Assembly: GCA_910577155.1 (NCBI GenBank)
Contig: CAJTMS010000081.1
Span: forward strand, 1 to 5,171
Direction of reading: 5' to 3'
DNA length: 5,171 nt
Source of the DNA: an uncultured Mailhella sp.
GTDB lineage: Bacteria; Desulfobacterota; Desulfovibrionia; Desulfovibrionales; Desulfovibrionaceae
Shown here: positions 1 to 5,094 of the stretch, piece after piece
Layout: every line of letters starts with the position of its first letter
How positions within the stretch are numbered: position 1 is the first letter of the stretch
Translations under genes and position numbers: made by a program
Notes under the pieces: model-generated
What the model was told of the DNA's origin: nothing
Databases searched by the model: none
Seen by the model: only the letters and a program-made list of their open reading frames with translations

Positions 1-230
1 TTTTTATATTGCTGCGCAATATTTCCCTGATATAAAAAAATGCACTGGTATAAAAAGCGGTTGATAAATAAATTTTATCCTTTCACTTACAAAAAATAAC
101 TCCTTGTTTTTTTTGAAAGAAAAGTAAGCAATGTGGGTATGGGAGATCTGTAGCCGTTAGTGAGTATACGAGTTTTACGGATAGCGACAGCAGGGATAAT
201 GACGTGAGAAGAAGCACAATGCCGTTTATG

Positions 231-258
231 TCGTCATTGCGAGCAAATGCGAAACAAT
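231..258. repeat. Degenerate dispersed intergenic repeat (CATTGCGAG...GCGAA-CAAT type)
   Basis: The segment reads GTCATTGCGAG, then a short variable stretch, then GCGAAACAAT. From memory it resembles a palindromic intergenic repeat seen in many unrelated bacteria (CGTCATTGCGAG...GCGAAGCAATC). The outer ATTG/CAAT arms can pair; the inner pairing is degraded here. A second 7-bp inverted repeat links AATGACG at 198-204 to CGTCATT at 232-238, so the element could extend left to about 198. Only one copy lies in this window, so repetition is inferred from resemblance and not shown. Confidence 0.4.
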
Positions 259-296
259 TATTTAATTCTTGGTGTTATGTGAAAATACGGTAGCCC

Positions 297-328
297 AAAA
301 AAAAAAGGCACATAACGTGCCTCTTTTT
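297..328 (-). terminator. Intrinsic terminator of sstT, possibly bidirectional
   Basis: Read on the minus strand, a perfect 5-bp GC-rich stem (GTGCC at 317-321 complementing GGCAC at 307-311, loop of 5) extends by one A-T pair and runs directly into ten U residues (the A-run at 297-306). It lies about 30 bases past the sstT stop codon, the expected place for a rho-independent terminator. On the plus strand the same stem is followed by TCTTTTT (322-328), so it may also stop transcripts arriving from the left. Confidence 0.85.
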
Positions 329-329
329 G

Positions 330-353
330 TATTATTCTCACAAAGGAATAATA
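330..353 (-). other. AT-rich hairpin next to the sstT stop codon
   Basis: TATTATTC at 330-337 is the exact reverse complement of GAATAATA at 346-353, giving an 8-bp stem with an 8-base loop. The stem ends one base before the sstT stop codon (355-357) and lies just ahead of the terminator hairpin. It has only one G-C pair, so it is weak. It may be an accessory 3'-end structure in the sstT mRNA or chance in AT-rich DNA. Confidence 0.35.
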
Positions 354-354
354 T

Positions 355-1617
355 TTAGTTATTTTCTACAGCGGCATGTACACGTTCTGCCACATTATCG
401 CTTGGACTCAGAACTGCAGTTGCTGTCAGCACAACGTCTGTGGAGCTGTTCAGGGCTGTTTCAGTAGAGTCTTGGAGTACACCGATAATAAAGCCAACAC
501 CAACAACTTGGAATGCAATATCGTTGTTGATGCCAAAGAGGCTGCAAGCCAAAGGAATAAGCATTAAAGAACCGCCTGCAATACCGGAAGCGCCGCAAGC
601 GCAGAGGGAAGCAACAATACTGAGAAGCAATGCGTCAAAAAGACTGACCTGAATTCCAAGTGTTGTTGCAGCAGCCAAGGTAAGCACAGTAATGGTAATA
701 GCGGCACCTGCCATATTGATAGTTGCGCCTAAAGGAATAGAAATAGAATAGGTCGCTTCAGGCAAATTAAGACGGCGGCACAAATCCATGTTCACAGGAA
801 TATTTGCGGCAGAGGAACGGGTGAAGAATGCTGTTACCCCGCTGTTTTTGATACAGAACCAAATAAGGGGGAACGGATTTTGGCGAAGTTTGCCATAGAC
901 AATAATGGGATTGACTACAAATCCGACAAAGAACATGGAACCTAAGAGCACAGCTAAAACTTGTACATAGCCAACAAGAACATCAATACCAAATTCGCCG
1001 ACAACAGTGTAAACAAGACCAAAAATACCAAAAGGTGCACAACGGACAACCATTCTGACAACGTTAGAAACAGTGTGTCCTAAATCAATAATAAATTTTC
1101 TGGTTGATTCACTGCAATGCTGGAAACCGAAACCAAAAGCAACAGCCCAGAAGATAAGAGAAATATAGTTAGCCTGAGAAAGGGCGGTGATGGGGTTTGT
1201 AACAACCTGCACCACTAAGTTTTTCAAAACTTGGCTCACAGTTTGGACGGCTTCCCCTGTTTCAGCAGCCTGCAGCTGCAAGGTCGTTGGAAAAACAAAA
1301 CTTGCAACAACTGCAACAAGCGCTGCTGCAAAGGTACTCACCAAATATAAAAGAATTAATGGCTTAATTTTTGTTTCAGTGCCTTTTTCATGGTTTGTAA
1401 CAGAAGCACAAACAAGGGTAAAAACCAGAACAGGAGCAATAGCTTTTAATGCACCGACAAATAAATCGCCTAAGAGGGAAAAATTACTTGCATAGCTTGG
1501 AGCTACGATGCCTAAGATAATACCCAATGCCATGCCTATGCAAATAAGCAGGATTAAGGATGATTTCATATACCAATTAAAAGCAGAGCTAAAAATGCCA
1601 GAGTTTTGTGAACTCAT
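355..1617 (-). CDS. sstT: Serine/threonine:Na+ symporter SstT
   Basis: This inner-membrane protein of the dicarboxylate/amino acid:cation symporter (DAACS) family imports serine and threonine with sodium. At 420 residues it matches the roughly 414 of E. coli SstT. The diagnostic motifs are present: the HP1 hairpin TRSSAANIPVN (266-276), SIPLGATINMAGAAIT (293-308) in the unwound TM7, the HP2 hairpin ACGASGIAGGS (340-350), and QDSTETALNSSTD (382-394) in TM8. Aligned to archaeal GltPh, D383, T387, N390 and D394 match the substrate and sodium ligands. The arginine that reads an acidic side chain is replaced by E386, as expected for a neutral amino acid carrier. The start is supported by AGAGAGG (1623-1629) five bases upstream. 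It has its own promoter and terminator, so it is probably monocistronic. No truncation or frameshift is visible. Confidence 0.96.
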   Translation of the reverse strand: MSSQNSGIFSSAFNWYMKSSLILLICIGMALGIILGIVAPSYASNFSLLGDLFVGALKAIAPVLVFTLVCASVTNHEKGTETKIKPLILLYLVSTFAAALVAVVASFVFPTTLQLQAAETGEAVQTVSQVLKNLVVQVVTNPITALSQANYISLIFWAVAFGFGFQHCSESTRKFIIDLGHTVSNVVRMVVRCAPFGIFGLVYTVVGEFGIDVLVGYVQVLAVLLGSMFFVGFVVNPIIVYGKLRQNPFPLIWFCIKNSGVTAFFTRSSAANIPVNMDLCRRLNLPEATYSISIPLGATINMAGAAITITVLTLAAATTLGIQVSLFDALLLSIVASLCACGASGIAGGSLMLIPLACSLFGINNDIAFQVVGVGFIIGVLQDSTETALNSSTDVVLTATAVLSPSDNVAERVHAAVENN

Positions 1618-1654
1618 AAAAACCTCTCTTACCTAAGTAAAATTTACAGAATGT

Positions 1655-1683
1655 ATCTTATGCCTATTTTACCATATTGGCAA
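1655..1683 (-). promoter_or_regulatory. Predicted sigma-70 promoter of sstT
   Basis: On the minus strand, TTGCCA (1678-1683; 5 of 6 to the -35 consensus) is separated by exactly 17 bases from TAAGAT (1655-1660; 4 of 6 to the -10). Transcription would start near 1648, leaving a leader of about 30 bases with a good Shine-Dalgarno. The spacer and the -35 edge form an imperfect palindrome, GCC...GGC, at 1662-1681, which could be an operator. This is a prediction from consensus matching only. Confidence 0.55.
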
Positions 1684-1707
1684 CAACTATTCCTGTGCTC
1701 TCATTAA

Positions 1708-2694
1708 TTAAAATGGGCAGGCATGTTTTCGCGTTATGCCGATAACATTGGGAAGTTTCACACTTCCTTTTAAAAAAAGCATAATATTTTCTTCATGTTG
1801 CCACAAATAAAGGTGTTTTCCTTTATATGCCATGCCTGCTTCAACACCCCCTTCAGTATACATGGCTCTTTTGATTTTCAGCAAAGGGTTATTTTGCAAA
1901 ACAGTGCGAAATTCTTGGATAGTCAAAGGTTTTGATGCATACATTAATAAGATGTTATTCTCCCTATCTTGCGCAACAGCAGCAATGGCGTGCCGCCGCT
2001 GCCCCTTCCATTCGCTCTTGCCTGCAGGCAAATCAACGAGTTTAAAATTTTGCACCACTACGGAATATTTTTTGAGGACGTTTTCAAGGGTCTGTTTTGT
2101 TTCCTCCGCAGAAAAAAACATATGCAAATCGGGGTCATTTTCATAAAGAATAGCACAGGAAGGGATTTGTCCCTGATATTCTTCGTAAGGATGAGAAACA
2201 AAAAAAGCCCCCAGACTTTTTCCCCTATGTTTATTTACATACGCACTTCCCTTGCGCAAATAGCCAATGCTTGTCTTGTTATCCATTAAGTACATGGAAG
2301 CATTGATAACAGCCTGTAAATCATAGTTACGGATCCAGTCTGACAGGACTTTGCTCTCTGTTTTATCAGTCATTACCCCGTATACAGAAAAATCAAAAAA
2401 AGCAGGATCAAATTTTAACACGTCAAAATTCAAGGTAAGCGGAACTTTTTGATTATTTTCTTCCCCTCTGTCTGTCAAAATCGTTTCTTCTATTCTGATA
2501 AACTGAAGTCCCTTTTCAAAACTCTGCCATGTATTTATTTTCAGGATATCAAAAGGATAGGGTTTATCTGCAGCGGTATCCACAACCACGATATCAGCCC
2601 CCTGTGCCCGAACAAGGCAGAAGAAAAAAATAAAAAAAGTAAAAAAACACGCAAAAACAACTATTTTTTTCATTTTTTTCAAGAAATAAAGCAT
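1708..2694 (-). CDS. Exported phosphodiester glycosidase family (NAGPA-like) protein
   Basis: I place this 328-residue protein in the phosphodiester glycosidase family (NAGPA domain, PF09992) on motif order: VINASMY (129-135) at the usual N-G-G-F-F position, RRHAIAAVAQD (233-243) at the usual R-x-A-I-G-x-x-x-D, EGGVEA (281-286) at the usual D-G-G-x-S, and LPNVIGI (314-320) near the C-terminus. Family members are known or presumed to cleave sugar phosphodiester bonds; the substrate here is unknown. Residues 1-30 look like a Sec signal peptide: lysines at 6, 7, 9 and 10, a very Phe-rich core (11-28), and likely cleavage after VRA (28-30). No lipobox is seen, so it is probably periplasmic. The first Met is preferred over Met8 because only it has an upstream AGG at suitable spacing. 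Key positions have diverged from the classical ones, so activity is uncertain. No terminator follows it. Confidence 0.72.
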   Translation of the reverse strand: MLYFLKKMKKIVVFACFFTFFIFFFCLVRAQGADIVVVDTAADKPYPFDILKINTWQSFEKGLQFIRIEETILTDRGEENNQKVPLTLNFDVLKFDPAFFDFSVYGVMTDKTESKVLSDWIRNYDLQAVINASMYLMDNKTSIGYLRKGSAYVNKHRGKSLGAFFVSHPYEEYQGQIPSCAILYENDPDLHMFFSAEETKQTLENVLKKYSVVVQNFKLVDLPAGKSEWKGQRRHAIAAVAQDRENNILLMYASKPLTIQEFRTVLQNNPLLKIKRAMYTEGGVEAGMAYKGKHLYLWQHEENIMLFLKGSVKLPNVIGITRKHACPF

Positions 2695-2726
2695 AGTAAC
2701 CTATAAAAAATACAATTTTTATTCCG

Positions 2727-2757
2727 TTGACAACATACTGACTACTTGTTATATATT
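2727..2757 (+). promoter_or_regulatory. Predicted sigma-70 promoter of khpA-rimM-trmD
   Basis: A perfect -35 TTGACA (2727-2732) is followed 17 bases later by TATATA (2750-2755; 4 of 6) or 19 bases later by TATATT (2752-2757; 5 of 6). Transcription would begin around 2762-2765, about 110 bases ahead of khpA. No ribosomal protein gene precedes khpA in this window, so this promoter probably drives the whole three-gene cluster. Confidence 0.65.
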
Positions 2758-2781
2758 ATACACTTTGTGCTTTTCTGTAAA
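2755..2781 (-). promoter_or_regulatory. Predicted promoter of the NAGPA-like gene
   Basis: On the minus strand a perfect -10 TATAAT (2755-2760) is preceded by TTTACA (2776-2781; 5 of 6 to the -35) at a short 15-base spacing. The start would be near 2748, giving a leader of about 50 bases. A second option, TTGTCA (2728-2733), has no good -10 at a normal distance. The -10 overlaps the -10 region of the divergent khpA promoter. The short spacer is the weak point of this call. Confidence 0.4.
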
Positions 2782-2875
2782 GGAAATATTACATTTGTAA
2801 CGGTTTCTTATCGGTAAAGGAAGAGTGCTAACCCGTGGATTTTGGGAAAACTTTTATGGAGAGAGAGAAAACATT
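2763..2875 (+). promoter_or_regulatory. Long 5' leader of the khpA operon
   Basis: About 110 untranslated bases are predicted between the promoter and the khpA start. The leader contains a 9-base direct repeat, GTAAAGGAA, at 2777-2785 and 2814-2822. The second copy resembles a Shine-Dalgarno and sits two bases before a GTG (2825) in frame with khpA. I see no strong hairpin with a U-run and recognise no riboswitch class. The function is unknown; it could simply be a long untranslated region. Confidence 0.35.
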
Positions 2876-3109
2876 ATGCAAAAAGAACTTGTAGAGTACA
2901 TTACTAAGTCTTTAGTTGACAATCCTGATTCAGTAAAGGTTCGTGAAATTGAAGGCGAACAAACCTCCGTACTGGAACTTACTGTTGCAAAAGAAGACTT
3001 GGGAAAAGTAATCGGCAAGCAAGGACGTACTGCCAGAGCAATCCGTACATTACTCGGTGCAGTGTCCGCAAAAACCCGCAAACGCGTAGTTTTGGAAATT
3101 TTAGAATAA
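2876..3109 (+). CDS. khpA: KH-domain RNA-binding protein KhpA
   Basis: This small cytoplasmic RNA-binding protein is a single KH domain. Its 77 residues match the usual size of the KhpA family (old names YlqC and UPF0109). The signature is LGKVIGKQGRTARAIRTLL (42-60), in which G47-K-Q-G50 is the GxxG loop that contacts RNA. In firmicutes, KhpA pairs with KhpB (Jag/EloR) and affects cell division and small RNAs; its role in this lineage is not established. The start at 2876 follows a GA-rich Shine-Dalgarno (2858-2866) and gives the normal N-terminus. An in-frame GTG at 2825 would add 17 residues that do not look like part of the family. The stop codon overlaps the rimM start by one base (TAATG), implying translational coupling. 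Confidence 0.93.
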   Translation: MQKELVEYITKSLVDNPDSVKVREIEGEQTSVLELTVAKEDLGKVIGKQGRTARAIRTLLGAVSAKTRKRVVLEILE

Positions 3110-3780
3110 TGCCTGACAATTCCCTTATTTTTATAGGCAAAATTACAAGACCCCATGGGATTCGCGGCGAGCTTTGTGCACAATATTATGCCGAATCCTA
3201 TGAATATTTTAAAAACAATCAGGTATTTCTTAAAAGAGGAAAACTGCCTGCAAAACCTTGTATAATTCAATCCTATAGAGAACAGGGGAATATTCTTATT
3301 CTTAAAATAGAAGGCATACAGTCCAGAACAGAAGCTGAACTCTACCGCAATTATGATCTTGTTATTGAAGAAAATGTCCTCACTGACAAGGATTTGCAGG
3401 CATTAGAAGAAAATGAAGAAACGGAAATCACTCCCTATCTTCATCAAATTATTGGCTGCACAGCTTTTGTAGGAACAGAACCTATCGGTATTATTGATGA
3501 AATTTCGTTTCCGGCAGGGCAGGAGATTTGGTTTATCCATAAGGAAAATCAAGAAATTCTCTTCCCTGCCGTTTCTGATTTTATCGACCGTTACGACCTT
3601 GAAAATCAAGCTGTTTATCTCAATCCTCCTGCCGGACTGCTTGAAATTTATTTGGAAGAAGCTGAAAAAAATTCCAAGCAGGAAAAAACTTCTCCCGCAA
3701 AAAACACTCCAAAATCTTCTCATAAAAAAAACCTGAAAAATCCTGCAAATTCTTCTGCCAAAAAGCCGCTGCAGTCCTGA
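3109..3780 (+). CDS. rimM: Ribosome maturation factor RimM with lysine-rich tail
   Basis: RimM binds ribosomal protein S19 and helps the 30S head mature. The N-terminal RimM domain carries the family signature GKITRPHGIRGEL (10-22) and ends near residue 90. A linker rich in Glu (97-107) leads to the PRC-barrel domain (about 108-182), with YLHQIIG (110-116), LFPAVSDFIDRYDLEN (151-166) and PPAGLLE (173-179). Family proteins usually stop here at about 170-180 residues. This one continues with about 40 residues (184-223) containing ten lysines plus many Ser, Asn and Pro, which looks disordered and RNA- or ribosome-binding. The tail includes a run of eight A (3724-3731). The start overlaps the khpA stop by one base, with GGAA (3094-3097) as a weak Shine-Dalgarno. 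trmD follows after nine bases, the common rimM-trmD pairing. Confidence 0.94.
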   Translation: MPDNSLIFIGKITRPHGIRGELCAQYYAESYEYFKNNQVFLKRGKLPAKPCIIQSYREQGNILILKIEGIQSRTEAELYRNYDLVIEENVLTDKDLQALEENEETEITPYLHQIIGCTAFVGTEPIGIIDEISFPAGQEIWFIHKENQEILFPAVSDFIDRYDLENQAVYLNPPAGLLEIYLEEAEKNSKQEKTSPAKNTPKSSHKKNLKNPANSSAKKPLQS

Positions 3781-3789
3781 TTAATTGCC

Positions 3790-5094
3790 ATGCATTATCA
3801 TCTTGTCACCCTCTTTCCGGAATGGTTTTCCTCTCCTTTCAATACCGCGCTTTTTGCAAAGGCAAATCAGGCAGGGATTGTAACTGTCGATTATATCAAC
3901 CCTCGCGATTTCACCCAAAACAAGCACCATAAAGTGGACGACAGTCCCTATGGCGGCGGTCCCGGCATGGTACTTATGGTGCAGCCGCTTCTTGATGCCA
4001 TTGCCTCCATTCCCCAAAAAGGGCGCCTCATTGCCCTCACCCCTGCGGGTAAACCCCTGACGCAAAAACTTGCCGAAGAATTAGCCAAAGAAGAGCATCT
4101 CACTCTTATCTGCGGGCGCTATGAAGGATTTGACGAACGATTGTATGAACTTTTGCCCATAGAACGCGTCAGTGTCGGTGAAGCAATTTTAAACGGCGGT
4201 GAAGTGGCAGCTCTTGCCTTAATTGAAGCAACAGCCCGCCTGCAAGACGGATATATGGGCAAAAACGAATCCGGAACAGAAGAAAGTTTTACACAAAATT
4301 TATTGGAATATCCCCATTACACACGCCCGGAAAGTTTCATGGACTTGGAAGTGCCCGCTGTCTTACAGCACGGCAATCATAGTGAAATCAACGCATGGCG
4401 GCGGGAACAAGCCCTTGCCGTAACACTGAAATACAGACCGGATCTTTTGGCAAAAGCTGTGTTGTCCGAACAGGACAGAACAACGTTAAACACGCTCCGT
4501 TCCCGTTCTTTTGCAAAGAATATCCATATTGCCCTTGTCCATCACCCTGTTTTACTCAAAAACAAGGCGGCAGGTTCAAGTTCTGTCACCAATCTTGACT
4601 TGCACGATATTGCAAGAATTGCCTGCACCTATGGGATAGCTTCCCTGCAAATCATTACTCCTCTTGCAGATCAAAAACTCCTTGTACAGGAACTTATCGA
4701 GCACTGGACAAAAGGAGACGGTGCAAGAACAAATCCGGACAGGGCAAAGGCGCTCTCTCTTGCACAGCTTGCTGACAATATCGACGAAGCTGTCACGCAT
4801 GTTGAAAAAATTTCCGGAACAAAACCTTTCTTAGTCGGAACAAGCGCAAAAGCAGAAAAAGATAAAAAAGGCAGAGAAAAACGTCTTGCAGTGCCTTTTC
4901 ACAAAATCGCTGAACTTGCCGAAGAAAACAGCCTGCTTCTTGTTTTTGGCACAAGCCACGGTTTGGCTCCGCAAGCACTGGAAAAATGCGACTATATTCT
5001 TCCCCCTCTCCGTTATATGGGACACTATAATCATTTACCTGTCCGCTCTGCCTGTGCCATTATTGTGGACAGACTGCTGGGAGATATTTATTAA
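3790..5094 (+). CDS. trmD: tRNA (guanine37-N1)-methyltransferase TrmD fused to a second SPOUT methyltransferase domain
   Basis: The first 235 or so residues are TrmD, which methylates G37 of tRNAs with SAM and prevents +1 frameshifts. Visible motifs are DDSPYGGGPGM (50-60), LTPAG (83-87), CGRYEGFDER (108-117), the knot segment SVGEAILNGGE (128-138), R150, and EESF...YPHYTRP (164-180). E165 stands where the catalytic Asp169 of the Haemophilus and E. coli enzymes is expected, and GEAIL replaces the usual GDYVL. Residues 242-434 form a second, knot-type domain that I assign to PF09936 (as in Thermotoga TM1570), with NLDLHDIARIACTYG (268-282), LLVFGTSHGLAP (383-394), and YNHLPVRSACAIIVDRLLG (413-431). 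Its RNA target is unknown to me. At 434 residues it is far longer than the usual 240-250. No clear Shine-Dalgarno precedes the ATG, so coupling to rimM nine bases upstream is likely. It ends in tandem stops, TAA TAG. Confidence 0.95.
   Translation: MHYHLVTLFPEWFSSPFNTALFAKANQAGIVTVDYINPRDFTQNKHHKVDDSPYGGGPGMVLMVQPLLDAIASIPQKGRLIALTPAGKPLTQKLAEELAKEEHLTLICGRYEGFDERLYELLPIERVSVGEAILNGGEVAALALIEATARLQDGYMGKNESGTEESFTQNLLEYPHYTRPESFMDLEVPAVLQHGNHSEINAWRREQALAVTLKYRPDLLAKAVLSEQDRTTLNTLRSRSFAKNIHIALVHHPVLLKNKAAGSSSVTNLDLHDIARIACTYGIASLQIITPLADQKLLVQELIEHWTKGDGARTNPDRAKALSLAQLADNIDEAVTHVEKISGTKPFLVGTSAKAEKDKKGREKRLAVPFHKIAELAEENSLLLVFGTSHGLAPQALEKCDYILPPLRYMGHYNHLPVRSACAIIVDRLLGDIY

Larger units (their letters stand above)
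1..354. other. Non-coding region downstream of sstT
   Basis: No credible gene lies here. Bases 1-120 are very AT-rich (31 G/C of 120 by count), with homopolymer runs such as eight T at 107-114. Bases 121-240 are clearly richer (54 G/C of 120), which marks them as a separate piece of sequence. A perfect 7-bp inverted repeat (6-12 with 16-22, loop of 3) sits at the left edge; no convincing T-run follows it, so I do not call it a terminator. The right part holds a degenerate dispersed repeat (231-258) and the sstT terminator (297-328). A minus-strand frame is open from 233 to its stop at 87-89, but it has no ATG and no ribosome binding site. Confidence 0.75.

Noticed and set aside
6..22. Hairpin ATATTGC/GCAATAT as a terminator of a gene left of the window
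   Set aside because: The stem is perfect but AT-rich, and only three T follow it on the plus strand. Without the left-hand context it cannot be called.
91..114. Terminator at the T-run near 107-114
   Set aside because: The T-run is not preceded by a GC-rich stem; only A-T pairing between the A-run and T-run is possible.
1187..1495. Plus-strand frame of about 100 codons inside sstT
   Set aside because: It is antisense to the conserved transporter and its composition follows from the opposite-strand codons; no independent start signals are seen.
1708..2673. Shorter start (Met8) for the NAGPA-like protein
   Set aside because: Nothing like a Shine-Dalgarno precedes Met8, while Met1 has AGG at suitable spacing. 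Both give a usable signal peptide, so the choice is not certain.
2825..2875. Longer KhpA starting at GTG 2825
   Set aside because: The 17 extra residues do not resemble the family N-terminus, the preceding AAGGA is too close to the GTG, and ATG 2876 gives the usual 77-residue length with a GA-rich Shine-Dalgarno.
2856..2894. Short upstream frame ATGGAGAGAGAG... overlapping the khpA start
   Set aside because: It has only about a dozen codons and no Shine-Dalgarno; the GA-rich run is better explained as khpA's own ribosome binding site.
3781..4065. Minus-strand frame antisense to the start of trmD
   Set aside because: It lies inside well-conserved trmD coding sequence, shows no recognisable protein features, and is a shadow of the real frame.
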